Position numbers and translations under genes: made by a program. Positions 18,168 through 30,073 of a stretch of DNA of 64,000 nt are shown here, in pieces. This stretch comes from Paracoccus thiocyanatus (lineage in GTDB: Bacteria; Pseudomonadota; Alphaproteobacteria; Rhodobacterales; Rhodobacteraceae), in assembly GCF_900156255.1 (NCBI RefSeq), contig NZ_FTMK01000017.1:1-64000 (forward strand), in the 5' to 3' direction. Within the stretch, counting starts at the first letter, position 1. Each line of letters begins with the position of its first letter. The notes beneath the pieces were generated by a model. The model was not told where the DNA came from. It worked only from the letters and a program-made list of their open reading frames with translations, and made no database searches.

Positions 18168-18529
18168 GCCAGCATCTCGCGGATGCGGGCGATCAGGTCG
18201 CGGGTCGAAAACGGCTTGGTCACATAGGCATCCGCCCCCGCGCCCATGCCGCGGGCGATGTCGGTGTCGCGGCCCTTGGCGGTCAGCATCAGGATGCGGA
18301 TGCCCGACAGGCCGGGATCGGCGCGCACCGCCTCGCAGACCTCAAAGCCGCTCAGCCCCGGCATGGCCGCGTCCAGCAGCACCAGCCGCGGCCGCTCGGC
18401 CCGGATCGCGGCCAGCGCCTGGGTGCCGTCGGGGGCGACCAGCACCTCGTAGCCCTCGCGCTTCAGCATGAAGGACAGCGACACGACGATGTTCGGCTCG
18501 TCATCCGCGATCAGCACCCTATCGGCCAT
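18164..18529 (-). CDS. Single-domain response regulator (receiver only)
   Basis: Protein of 121 residues, one CheY-like receiver. Acidic pocket DDE near the N-terminus, phosphoacceptor Asp in LVLLDAAMPG (about residue 53), and the conserved Lys in VTKPFS. There is no DNA-binding output domain. It overlaps the end of the symporter-kinase gene by 11 bases and the start of the exonuclease gene by 4. It is therefore the likely phosphorylation partner of that kinase. Confidence 0.9.
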   Translation of the reverse strand: MADRVLIADDEPNIVVSLSFMLKREGYEVLVAPDGTQALAAIRAERPRLVLLDAAMPGLSGFEVCEAVRADPGLSGIRILMLTAKGRDTDIARGMGAGADAYVTKPFSTRDLIARIREMLA

Positions 18530-21215
18530 CGGCTCCCCCCTTGGGCAGGGCGAAGCCGAAACAGGCCCCCCGGCCCGGCTGGCTGTCCAGCCATATCCTG
18601 CCGCCCAGATTGGCGATGATCTGCCGGCTGATCGGCAGCCCCAGCCCGGTGCCCTGCGGGCGGTTGCCGGCCTCGCCGCCCTGGCGGAACTTGTCGAATA
18701 CGCCCGCCTGGTCCTGGGGCGCGACGCCGGGGCCGTTGTCGCAGACCGTGACCACCAGCTCGCTGCCCTGCTCGCGCAGCGCGACCTGGACCCGGCCGCG
18801 CCCCTCGGGGACGAATTTCGCGGCGTTGGACAACAGGTTGACCAGCACCTGCGTCAGCCGGTCGGGATCGGCCAGCAACAGCGGCACCTGATCGGGCAGG
18901 TCCAGCACCACCTCGGCCCCGCGCTCGCGGAACAGTTCCGCGGTCGCGCGCAGCGCGGCGACGATCAGCGCCTTCAGGTCCACGTCGGTATTGTGCCATT
19001 CGGCCATGCCGGATTCGATCTTGGCCAGGTCCAGCACCTGGTTGACCAGCCGGCTCAGCCTTTCGCTTTCCGACAGGATGATGGCCAGGAACTCCTTGCG
19101 CTCGTGCGGCTGGATGTCGGGCGTGTCCAGCATCAGTTCGGTCAGCGCCCGGATCGAGGTCAGAGGCGTGCGCAGTTCATGCGTGACCGAGGACATGAAA
19201 TCGTCCTTGAGCTGGTCCAGGCTCTTCAGCTTTTCATTGGCGGCGCGCAGCTCGACCGTCGCCTCTTCAAGCTCGCGGGCATAGATGCGCACCTGCGACG
19301 CCTCGTCGATGATCTCCAGCACGTCGCCCAGGCTCAGCGGTTCTTCCTGCGCCACCGATTCGACCATGACGCGGGCCGATGCGGTGCCGATGGCGCCGGC
19401 GATCTGGCGCTCGACCCGGTCCACCAGCCGGGCATCGGCGGTCAGGTTGTCCAGCGCGGTGCCGGTCTCGCGCGCGTGGTCGCGAAACAGCGCCTCGGCC
19501 CGCGCCGCGCCCAGAAAGCGGCCGGCCAGCCGGCGCAGGTCCTCGGGCCGCGCCCGGCCGCGCCAGAAGACGGGCTGCGCCTGCCCCCGCTCGAACACCT
19601 CGACGAACAGCAGCGCCTGGCTGGCCTCGCGCGCCGAGGCCCGGCCGCGCAGCGACAGGCCGACGTAAAGCGCGACATTGACCAAAAGGCTCCAGAACAG
19701 CGAATGGGTCAACTCGTCGAAACCGGCCATGCCGAACAGCCGCTGCGGCGCCAGGAAGCCCAGGCCCATGGGGCCGTCCAGAAAGCCGGCGCCGATCCAG
19801 CCCGACCGCGCCAGCGATGGCAGCATCAGCGTATAGGCCCAGACCAGCGACCCGCCCAGCAGCCCGCCAAGCGCGCCCGCCCGCGTCGCGCCGCGCCAAT
19901 ACATGCCGCCCAGAAGCGCCGGGGCGAATTGCGCCACCGCGGCAAAGCTGATCAGCCCGATCGAGACCAGCGCATAAGCCTCGCCGGCGACGTGGAAATA
20001 CAGATAGCCCAGCAGCAGCACCAGCAGGATGGCGGCCCGGCGGATGTTCAGCAACAGCCGCGTCAGGTCGCCGCCCTTGCGGGCAAAGCGGCCGCTGCCC
20101 AGCAGCGCCGGCATCACCAGGTCGTTGCACACCATGGTCGAGACGGCGACGGTTTCCACGATGATCATCCCCGTCGCCGCCGACAGCCCGCCGATATAGG
20201 CCAGCAGCGCCAGCCAGACCGCGCCCTGCGACAAAGGCAGCGTCAGCACATAGCTTTCCGCCCCCGCGCCGCCATCGCCGAAGATCAGCATCCCGCCGAT
20301 GGCGATGGGCAGCACGAAGATGTTGATCAGCAGCAGATAGGCCGGGAACAGCCACGACGCGCGCAGGATATGGCGTTCGTTCACGCATTCGACCACCATC
20401 ATCTGGAACTGCCGCGGCAGCATCAGCACCGACAGCATCGACAAAAGCGTCAGCGTGAACCATTGCGCGCCATGGAAGCCCTGAAAGCCCTGCCCGTCCA
20501 GGCTCAGCAGGTCGGCGATCTGGGGCTGGGCCTGGGCGCGCGCCCAGATGTCGCCCATGCCGCCGAAAAGCCCGTAGGTGACAAAGACCCCGACCGCCAG
20601 AAACGCCGCCAGCTTGACCGCGGATTCAAAGGCGATGGCGGCGACCATGCCCTCGTGGCGCTCGGACAGGTCCAGGTGGCGGGTGCCGAAGACCACCGCG
20701 AAACCCGCCAGCGACAGCGCCATGTAAAGCGTGCCGTCGCGCCACCATGCCGCGCCGTCCTGGCCCGGCCCGCCGGTCAGCGCCTCGTATCCGGCCGAGA
20801 CCGCCTTTAGCTGCAAGGCGATATAGGGCAGGATGCCGACCACGGTGATCAGCGTGACCAGCGCCGCCAGCAACGGGCTTTTGCCATAGCGGCTGGCGAT
20901 GAAATCCGCGATCGAGGTGATGCGGTAGCTGCGCGCGATCCGCACCATCTTGCGCAGCACCAGCCAGGCCAGCAGCATGGCCAGCATCGGCCCCAGATAG
21001 ATGGGCAGGAACCACACCCCGCCCGAGGCGGCGCGCCCCACGCTGCCGAAATAGGTCCAGGCCGAACAATAGACCCCCCAGGACAGCGCATAGACAAAGC
21101 TGTTGTCGATCAGCGACCGGCCCTGGCCGGCGCGGCGGTCGCCATGCGCCGCCACCGCCACCAAAAGCAGCAGATAGCCAAAGGATACGCCAAGGACCAG
21201 GCCGGGCTGGATCAT
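18519..21215 (-). CDS. Sodium:solute symporter-histidine kinase fusion (CbrA/CrbS type)
   Basis: Protein of 898 residues. Residues 1 to about 480 form a sodium/solute symporter with some 13 membrane segments (start MIQPGLVLGVSFGYLL). A linker/STAC-like region follows, then a HisKA domain with the phospho-His in THELRTPL (about residue 679) and a HATPase_c with N-box NLLSNAAKF and G-boxes DNGPGV and GTGLGLPI. ATG 21215 overlaps the upstream stop as ATGA; a longer frame upstream is ignored. Family members sense or import small carbon sources such as acetate; the substrate here is not readable. Confidence 0.92.
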   Translation of the reverse strand: MIQPGLVLGVSFGYLLLLVAVAAHGDRRAGQGRSLIDNSFVYALSWGVYCSAWTYFGSVGRAASGGVWFLPIYLGPMLAMLLAWLVLRKMVRIARSYRITSIADFIASRYGKSPLLAALVTLITVVGILPYIALQLKAVSAGYEALTGGPGQDGAAWWRDGTLYMALSLAGFAVVFGTRHLDLSERHEGMVAAIAFESAVKLAAFLAVGVFVTYGLFGGMGDIWARAQAQPQIADLLSLDGQGFQGFHGAQWFTLTLLSMLSVLMLPRQFQMMVVECVNERHILRASWLFPAYLLLINIFVLPIAIGGMLIFGDGGAGAESYVLTLPLSQGAVWLALLAYIGGLSAATGMIIVETVAVSTMVCNDLVMPALLGSGRFARKGGDLTRLLLNIRRAAILLVLLLGYLYFHVAGEAYALVSIGLISFAAVAQFAPALLGGMYWRGATRAGALGGLLGGSLVWAYTLMLPSLARSGWIGAGFLDGPMGLGFLAPQRLFGMAGFDELTHSLFWSLLVNVALYVGLSLRGRASAREASQALLFVEVFERGQAQPVFWRGRARPEDLRRLAGRFLGAARAEALFRDHARETGTALDNLTADARLVDRVERQIAGAIGTASARVMVESVAQEEPLSLGDVLEIIDEASQVRIYARELEEATVELRAANEKLKSLDQLKDDFMSSVTHELRTPLTSIRALTELMLDTPDIQPHERKEFLAIILSESERLSRLVNQVLDLAKIESGMAEWHNTDVDLKALIVAALRATAELFRERGAEVVLDLPDQVPLLLADPDRLTQVLVNLLSNAAKFVPEGRGRVQVALREQGSELVVTVCDNGPGVAPQDQAGVFDKFRQGGEAGNRPQGTGLGLPISRQIIANLGGRIWLDSQPGRGACFGFALPKGGADGR

Positions 21216-21457
21216 CGGTCCACCTTGTTGTCGTCCGGGGCATCCTTGGCGCCGCGGCCGCCGCGGCGGGCGCTGACCCAGGCCAGCGCCGCGACCAGCC
21301 CGGCCCAGATCGCGAACAGCGCCACCGGCAGCAGCGGCAGGCCCAGCACCGTCAGCGGCTGGTCCCAGACCAGCAGCATGGGAAAGTTGAACAGCAGAAA
21401 ACCCGCGCCGCACAGCGCCAGCAGCACCTGCGCCGGGGGACCGTCGCGCCGCCTCAT
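21212..21457 (-). CDS. Small two-segment membrane protein linked to symporter-kinase
   Basis: Protein of 81 residues with two membrane segments (about 10-30 and 38-62) and a basic/acidic tail. The sequence LLFNFPMLLVWD and PLLPVALFAIWAGL is like small proteins that commonly precede symporter-kinase genes; it may be a partner subunit. It starts inside the end of the CBS protein gene and its stop overlaps the symporter start, which argues strongly that it is translated. Confidence 0.8.
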   Translation of the reverse strand: MRRRDGPPAQVLLALCGAGFLLFNFPMLLVWDQPLTVLGLPLLPVALFAIWAGLVAALAWVSARRGGRGAKDAPDDNKVDR

Positions 21458-22911
21458 AGCAGGTCCAGCCGGTAATGCCGGCCCAGCCATTGCTTGAAAT
21501 CGCGCACGATGTTCAGCGAATCGCGCAGGGCCTGGCGGTCCAGCCGGCCCAGATCGGCGGGGCGGATGGTGTTGTCGGGGGCCTGGCCGCGGCTGATCTG
21601 CGCCAGGTTGGCCTCCAGCTTCAGCCCCATCATGCAATGCAGCGCATCCGCCAGGTCGCGCGCCAGCCCCGCCTCGATGCGCCCCGCCCCGGCCAGCGCC
21701 TGCAAGCGGGCGCGGGTGCCGGTGGCGGCGACGCCATGTTCCAGCGCCAGCGCGCGGGCGCCATGCACCAGCGGAAAGATGCCCAGCTTTTTCAGGTCGA
21801 TCTCGGCCGCCTCGGGGCCGCGCATCCCCGGCAGGCGGCGCCACCAGCCGCCCTCGGCGCCGCTGTCGAACTGCCGGATCGCGGCGGCGAAGCGGGCGTG
21901 GAAACTGTCGCTGCCGGTCAGCATGCGCCGCAGCCGGTTCTGCACCGCGGCCAGCAAGGTGGCGTCGCCGGACACCGGCACGGCGTCCAGAAAGATCGCC
22001 AGGTTCATCGGCCCCTCGGCATCGCCGCCATGGATCCAGTCGCGCAGGCTGTCGCCAAAGCCCCGCACGTCCTGGCACCATTGCGGCCGGCTCAGCATGA
22101 TGCCGCCCGCGCAGGGCGGATAGCCGAACGAAATCAGCGCCTGGGTGAACGCCTGGGTGACGCGCCCCAGCCCGTCAAAGGCAAAGCCGTCGCGCAGGAT
22201 CAGGGCGTTGTCCTGATCGGTGCGGATGATCTGTTCGGACCGCCCCTCGCTGCCCATGACGATCAGGCAGCAGTTCTCGCGCAGCGGCTGCGGCGCCAGC
22301 ATCTGCCACAGCCGGCGAAAGATCTGCCGGTTCAGCCCGCCGACCAGCCCGGCGATGACCTCGATGCGCACCCCGTCCTGGTGCAGGATGCGGATCAGCG
22401 CCTCGACCTGGGCGGCGGGGCGGGCCAGTTCGGCCGGGCTGGTGGCGCGCGCGATCTCGGCCGCGACCAGATGCGACTGGTTGGCCAGGAACCCCATCAG
22501 GTCAAGCTGGCTGAGGATGCCGACCACCTGGTCCCCATCGCGCACCAGGACGCGGTGGATGCGGTGGCGCAGCATCAGCATCATCGCATCGTAAAGATCG
22601 TCCCCGACGCCCACGGCCAGGGGGGTGAAGCTGGTAAAGTCGCGCACCTTCAGCGCCGCCGGCGGCTGGTCGCGCAGGATCGCCTGCACCAGGTTGGTGG
22701 TGGTAAAGATGCCCAGCCGCGCGCCGTCCTGCACCAGCGCATCGGTGATGCCGCGCGCCGCCAACTGGCCGCACAGGGACAAAAGGTCGGTCTGGGCATC
22801 GACGAAAAGCGGCTTGCGCAGGATGGCGTCGCGCACCCGCGCCGTGACCAGCGTCACCATCTCGCGCTGCTCGTGGCGCAGCGCCCGGCCGGCGGCGGTC
22901 ACGGCCGCCAT
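21454..22911 (-). CDS. CBS domain/putative nucleotidyltransferase (DUF294 family)
   Basis: Protein of 485 residues from ATG 22911. A CBS pair covers about residues 20-145 (FVDAQTDLLSLCGQL; HRIHRVLVRDGDQVVGILS), followed by a DUF294-type nucleotidyltransferase with MGSEGRSEQ and TDQDNALI, and its helical C-terminal domain. Many relatives also carry an N-terminal cyclic-nucleotide domain, absent here. The start is uncertain: ATG 22860 is also possible, and neither has a strong ribosome site. First gene of the five-gene operon; by analogy with GlnD-like enzymes it may modify or regulate the transporter module. Confidence 0.82.
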   Translation of the reverse strand: MAAVTAAGRALRHEQREMVTLVTARVRDAILRKPLFVDAQTDLLSLCGQLAARGITDALVQDGARLGIFTTTNLVQAILRDQPPAALKVRDFTSFTPLAVGVGDDLYDAMMLMLRHRIHRVLVRDGDQVVGILSQLDLMGFLANQSHLVAAEIARATSPAELARPAAQVEALIRILHQDGVRIEVIAGLVGGLNRQIFRRLWQMLAPQPLRENCCLIVMGSEGRSEQIIRTDQDNALILRDGFAFDGLGRVTQAFTQALISFGYPPCAGGIMLSRPQWCQDVRGFGDSLRDWIHGGDAEGPMNLAIFLDAVPVSGDATLLAAVQNRLRRMLTGSDSFHARFAAAIRQFDSGAEGGWWRRLPGMRGPEAAEIDLKKLGIFPLVHGARALALEHGVAATGTRARLQALAGAGRIEAGLARDLADALHCMMGLKLEANLAQISRGQAPDNTIRPADLGRLDRQALRDSLNIVRDFKQWLGRHYRLDLL

Positions 22912-23278
22912 CCCGGCCCGGCGCGTCCGGGCCAAGCCGCTGCTTTGCAGGTATCGCGCATGGATCGCTGCCCCCCTCCCGACCTTGCAACCGCGCGCGC
23001 CGCAGCCTTTCGGGCTGCGCCGGGCGCCATTCCGGCATTCCTCCCTGCTCGCAATTCCCTTGTTAAGCCCAAGCGCGGGGGTTTCACAACATCCTTGCCC
23101 ACGCCAAAGCCGCCCCCGGCCGGCGGCGCGGGGTCGCATGCGCAGTTCTTGACTTGAATCAATACCCTGCGGCATCGATATCCGCAGGATGGCCCCGCGC
23201 CATGGCCGGATTTCCGCGCCGCAGCCCGCCGCCGGGCGCGCGCGCCCCCGGCAAGCCGCCCGCCACAGGAGGAACGCG
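22912..23278. promoter_or_regulatory. Divergent intergenic region between DUF294 operon and P-type ATPase
   Basis: 367 bases without a supported gene; the frames that cross it have no start with a ribosome site. It contains the FNR-type box described separately. The left part is GC-rich and featureless by eye. It must hold the promoters of both divergent units. Confidence 0.6.
23149..23162. promoter_or_regulatory. FNR-type binding site (FnrP/NNR/CRP-FNR family)
   Basis: TTGACTTGAATCAA fits the FNR consensus TTGAY-N4-RTCAA (TTGA-N6-TCAA) with both half-sites intact. It lies 117 bases upstream of the P-type ATPase start and between divergent units. If it sits at the class II position of -41.5, ATPase transcription would start near 23197. 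Low-oxygen control of the ATPase is inferred. Confidence 0.75.
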
Positions 23279-25981
<2,703 letters not shown>

Positions 25982-26005
25982 GCGGCCGGGATCGCCCGCC
26001 CCGGA

Positions 26006-26034
26006 TTGATTTTGTTCCCCATATGTTCTATATC
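26006..26034 (+). promoter_or_regulatory. SOS-type promoter with LexA box GTTC-N7-GTTC
   Basis: A direct repeat GTTC-CCCATAT-GTTC lies at 26014-26028, exactly the alphaproteobacterial LexA box. It sits between a -35-like TTGATT (26006-26011) and a -10-like TATATC (26029-26034), 17 bases apart, so LexA bound there would block RNA polymerase. The next start codon is 30 bases downstream at 26064. The sequence match is direct; regulation by LexA is inferred. Confidence 0.75.
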
Positions 26035-26063
26035 GGGATCACGATCCGCAAGGGAGATCCGCG

Positions 26064-26351
26064 ATGGACACCACCACCTTTGCCCTGCCGGCCACGCCGC
26101 GGCAGATGGCCTATGCCCGCTCGCTGGCGCTGAGAAACCAGACGCTTCTACCGTGGGAGGTGCAGCAGGACCGCCGCACCCTCAGCGCCTGGATCGAGGC
26201 GCAGGCGCGGATGCGGCCGGCCACGGGGCTGCCGACCTCGAAACAGGTCGCCTTTGCCGAACGCATCGCGCGCATCAAGCGCCGCGCCGTGCCCGAGGAA
26301 TGTTTCCGCGACCGGGGATTGCTGTCGCGCTGGATCGACAGCAACCGCTGA
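26064..26351 (+). CDS. Small protein with two tandem helical repeats, probably SOS-controlled
   Basis: Protein of 95 residues behind AAGGGAGATCCGCG and an SOS-type promoter. Residues 9-47 and 56-94 are two copies of one motif, offset by 47: TPRQMAYARSLA with TSKQVAFAERIA, a shared proline-glutamate (P30/E32 and P77/E79), DR (36-37 and 83-84), and W-I near the end (43-44 and 90-91). Similar short motifs occur, as I recall, at the C-termini of some topoisomerase III-like and plasmid proteins. No catalytic residues are evident; a DNA- or protein-binding role in the damage response is a guess. Confidence 0.82.
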   Translation: MDTTTFALPATPRQMAYARSLALRNQTLLPWEVQQDRRTLSAWIEAQARMRPATGLPTSKQVAFAERIARIKRRAVPEECFRDRGLLSRWIDSNR

Positions 26352-26359
26352 CCGGCGGG

Positions 26360-27907
26360 CTAGCGGGCGGCGGCGGTGCCCGCATCAGTGGGGCGGCCGT
26401 CCGGCGGCGGCTTGGCCGGGCGGTTCGGCGCCAGCAGCACCGGGCGCAGCAGCACCGCCGCCACGAACCCGGCCGCAGCCAACCCCACCGCCGACAGATA
26501 GACCCAGCCAAAGGCATCGCGGAACGCCAGCGACACCGCCTCGCGCAGCGGCGGCGCCAGGGCCGCCAGCCGCTCGGGCGTCATCTCGGCCAGGGGTCCC
26601 GCACCCTCGACCGTGATGCGCAGCAGCCGGTCCGACAGGATCGCGCCATAGACCGAAATCGCCAGCGACGCGCCCGCCATCCGCGACAGCGTGACCGCCC
26701 CGGTCGCCGCGCCGACATCCGCGCGGGGGGCGGAAACCTGCGCCCCGATCACCGGCCCCTGCTGGCCCAGCCCGATGGCCACGCCCTGCCCCATCAGCAG
26801 GCCCGCCACCGCCCAGAACGGCGCATGCAGCGGCAGCACCGACAGGCTGAACAGGCAGCCCATCGCCAGGAACAGGCCCAGCACCACCCAGGGCTTGTAG
26901 CGCCCGGTGGTCGAGATCAGCCGCCCCGCCGTCAGCGAGCCGATGGCAAGCCCCCCGGTCACGGCGATGAAGAACAGCCCCGCCGCGGCCGGCGACAGGC
27001 CGGTGGTCATCTGCAAGAACAGCGCATGGTAATTGACCATGCCGATGGCGATGCCGCCGCTGGCCGCCCCCACGACCAGCAGCAGGCCAAAGTTGCGGTC
27101 GGCAAACAGGCGCAGCGGGATGATCGGCTCGGGCGCGCGCCGCTCGATGCGCAGCCACAGGACCAGCGCCAGCGCGGAAATCACCGGCAACGCCAGCGCC
27201 GGCCACGCCGTCAGCGATCCGAAAAGCGAACGGCTGTCGGCCCAAAGCACCACCCCCGCGATCGCCACCGCCAGCGTCAGCGCGCCGGGATAATCGACCC
27301 TGGGCCGCCGGTCGGGGCGGTAATGCGGCAAAAGCAGCGCCAGCGCGGTCAGCGCCAGCACCCCGATGGGCAGGTTGATCAGAAAGATCGAGCGCCAGCC
27401 CAGATATTGGCTCATGCTGCCGCCAAGCGCCGGCCCGACCGAGGCCGAGGCCATCAGCACCAGGCTGGAAAAGCTTTGATAGCGCGCCCGCTCGCGCGGC
27501 TCGAACAGGTCGGCATTGATGGAAAAGATCGACACCATGATGCCGCCCCCGCCCAGGCCCTGAAAGGCCCGCGCCGCGATCAGGCTGTCCATCGACCAGG
27601 CCAGCCCGCAAACGGCCGAGCCCAGCGTGAACAGCGCCACCGCAAAGATCATCACGTATTTGCGCCCCAAAAGGTCGCCCAGCTTGCCATAGACCGGCAT
27701 GATCGCCGCCTGCGCCAGCAGATAGGCCGAACCGACCCAGCCGAAACGCTCGATGGCGCCGAACTCGCCGGTGATGGTGGGCAGCGCGGTCGAGACGATC
27801 TGGCTGTCCAGCGTGGCCATGAACATGGATAGCATCAGAAAGGCGAAGATCACCTTGCGGCGGCGATGGCTGGGGGCCGCGGGGCCGCAGGACATGGGCT
27901 GGATCAT
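26360..27907 (-). CDS. MFS multidrug exporter, DHA2 (EmrB/QacA) type
   Basis: Protein of 515 residues with about 14 membrane segments. Signature motif A is GKLGDLLGRKYV; DHA2 motif D1 is near LDSQIVSTALPTI. I chose ATG 27907 (MIQPMSC); ATG 27895 is an alternative. It is divergent from a MarR regulator, with a near-perfect palindrome between them. This arrangement is typical for a drug or toxic-compound exporter under MarR repression. The substrate is unknown. Confidence 0.9.
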   Translation of the reverse strand: MIQPMSCGPAAPSHRRRKVIFAFLMLSMFMATLDSQIVSTALPTITGEFGAIERFGWVGSAYLLAQAAIMPVYGKLGDLLGRKYVMIFAVALFTLGSAVCGLAWSMDSLIAARAFQGLGGGGIMVSIFSINADLFEPRERARYQSFSSLVLMASASVGPALGGSMSQYLGWRSIFLINLPIGVLALTALALLLPHYRPDRRPRVDYPGALTLAVAIAGVVLWADSRSLFGSLTAWPALALPVISALALVLWLRIERRAPEPIIPLRLFADRNFGLLLVVGAASGGIAIGMVNYHALFLQMTTGLSPAAAGLFFIAVTGGLAIGSLTAGRLISTTGRYKPWVVLGLFLAMGCLFSLSVLPLHAPFWAVAGLLMGQGVAIGLGQQGPVIGAQVSAPRADVGAATGAVTLSRMAGASLAISVYGAILSDRLLRITVEGAGPLAEMTPERLAALAPPLREAVSLAFRDAFGWVYLSAVGLAAAGFVAAVLLRPVLLAPNRPAKPPPDGRPTDAGTAAAR

Positions 27908-27970
27908 GGACCGGAAACCTGTCTGGCCCGCAGGCCGGCGGGCGGGTTCGCATTGCGCAACATATGCGTT

Positions 27971-27986
27971 TGGCATATATATGCTA
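27971..27986. promoter_or_regulatory. Candidate MarR operator between MFS and marR genes
   Basis: TGGCATATATATGCTA, palindromic at 14 of 16 positions, is an AT-rich island in the divergent intergenic region. A -10-like TATAAC (27995-28000) for the MarR gene lies next to it. Operator function follows from symmetry, location and family habits. Confidence 0.6.
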
Positions 27987-28015
27987 AAGGCACATATAAC
28001 GGGAAGGAAGGACCG

Positions 28016-28558
28016 ATGCAAGCGACCGGCAGGACGGCTGGCATCCAGCGCATTTCCTCGTCCCTGGGGCGGCTGCGCATGATGATCGGGCGGCGGGTGA
28101 TGGGCCGGCTGGCGCTTAGAAATGTGGCGCCGATGCTGGATGTCTCGGATCTGGACGTGCTGGGCCTGGTGCCGGCGGCCGCTGGCACGGACGGGGAAAC
28201 GGACGGGGTCTCGGTCGGGGACATCGCGCGGCAATTGCGCATCGACCCTTCGCGCGCCAGCCGGCTGGTGGCGGAACTGGTGCAGCGCGGCTTCCTGGTC
28301 CGCGCCATTTCGCAACAGGACGGGCGGCGCGCGGTGCTAAGGCGCAGCGAAACCGGCGAGCGCGTCCTGGCCGAGGTCGAGCGGCTGAAGCACGAATTGA
28401 TCCGCGAGATCGTCGGCGACTGGCCCGAGGCGCGGCTGGCCGCCTTTGCGCGGGATTTCGACGGTTTCACCCAGGCGCTGGACGCGCGGCTTTCCCGCCC
28501 CGACCTGCGCCCGGCCCGGCCCGAATCGCCGCCCGAACCCCGGCCCGAGGCATCCTGA
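28016..28558 (+). CDS. MarR family transcriptional regulator
   Basis: Protein of 180 residues. Winged helix-turn-helix with SVGDIARQLRIDPSRASRLVAEL and the wing QQDGRRAVLRRSETG. It starts at ATG 28016 after GGGAAGGAAGGACCG. The C-terminal 25 residues are proline/arginine/glutamate-rich and probably disordered. Divergent from the MFS exporter, which it likely represses, along with itself. Confidence 0.9.
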   Translation: MQATGRTAGIQRISSSLGRLRMMIGRRVMGRLALRNVAPMLDVSDLDVLGLVPAAAGTDGETDGVSVGDIARQLRIDPSRASRLVAELVQRGFLVRAISQQDGRRAVLRRSETGERVLAEVERLKHELIREIVGDWPEARLAAFARDFDGFTQALDARLSRPDLRPARPESPPEPRPEAS

Positions 28559-28579
28559 CGCCCGCGACAGGCGGCGCCC

Positions 28580-29383
28580 CTACCCGGCCAGCCGGGCCAG
28601 CGCCGCCCATTGCGCCCCGTTCGGGTCCGCAAGGTCGTCCAGCACCCGGAAATGGTCGCAGCCGGGCACATGCAGCAGCGCCGCCCGCTGCCCCGCCAGC
28701 CGGCAGGCCGTCGCATAATCGCCGGACTGCCGGATCAGTTCCGGCAATTCCTCGGCCCCCACGGCGACCAGCATCGGCGCGCCCGCGCCGATATGGCGCT
28801 GCGGGCTGCAAGCGGCGATCTCGGCCGCGGTCAGGCGCAGCTTGTCGTTAAGCTGGCCCAGGGCGATCGGCTCCAGCTCGAACAGCCCGCTGATCGCCAG
28901 CACCGAGCCGACAGCGGAATGGCCGCGATGCATGGCCGCCAGATGCCCGCCGGCGGAATGCCCGGCCAGGCAAAGCCGCCCGACCCCTGTCGCCGCCAGA
29001 TGGTCCAGAAGCTGGCCGATCTCGGCCACGATCTGCGTCATCGACGCCTGCGGCGCCAGCGTGTATTCGGCCAGGACCACGTCATGGCCATGCGCCAACG
29101 GACCCTGGGCGCAAAAGGCGAAATCCTCCTTGGCGCAGCTTTGCCAATAGCCGCCATGGATGAAGACCAAGACCGGCGCATCCGCCCGGCCGCAGGAAAA
29201 CCAGTCATAGGTCTGGCGCGCGCCGGGACCATAGCGCAGGTCGCGCCGGCCATTTTGCGCGGCATGGAAAGCCTGGCTGCGGGCGCGGAAATCCCGCATC
29301 AGGCCCGGAAAATCCGCAAGCCTGGCGGTATTGCTATAGGCTGCGTCCAGTTCCTGCCGGTTCATGCCCCGATAAAGCGTCAT
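28580..29383 (-). CDS. Alpha/beta hydrolase, kynurenine-formamidase-like
   Basis: Protein of 267 residues. Oxyanion motif HGGYW near residue 75, nucleophile GHSAGG near 143, and a late His in PGCDHF. The N-terminal MNRQELDAAYSNTAR is like arylformamidase-type esterases. The gene begins one base from the livF stop, so it is the last gene of the ABC transporter operon. It likely hydrolyses an ester or amide taken up by that transporter. Substrate unknown; kynurenine pathway partners are not present. Confidence 0.85.
   Translation of the reverse strand: MTLYRGMNRQELDAAYSNTARLADFPGLMRDFRARSQAFHAAQNGRRDLRYGPGARQTYDWFSCGRADAPVLVFIHGGYWQSCAKEDFAFCAQGPLAHGHDVVLAEYTLAPQASMTQIVAEIGQLLDHLAATGVGRLCLAGHSAGGHLAAMHRGHSAVGSVLAISGLFELEPIALGQLNDKLRLTAAEIAACSPQRHIGAGAPMLVAVGAEELPELIRQSGDYATACRLAGQRAALLHVPGCDHFRVLDDLADPNGAQWAALARLAG

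Positions 29384-30069
<686 letters not shown>

Positions 30070-30073
<4 letters not shown>

Noticed and set aside
16092-20810. Two plus-strand frames above 700 codons
   Set aside because: Antisense to the exonuclease and symporter-kinase genes, rich in Gln/Arg/His, no homologous motifs and no start signals.
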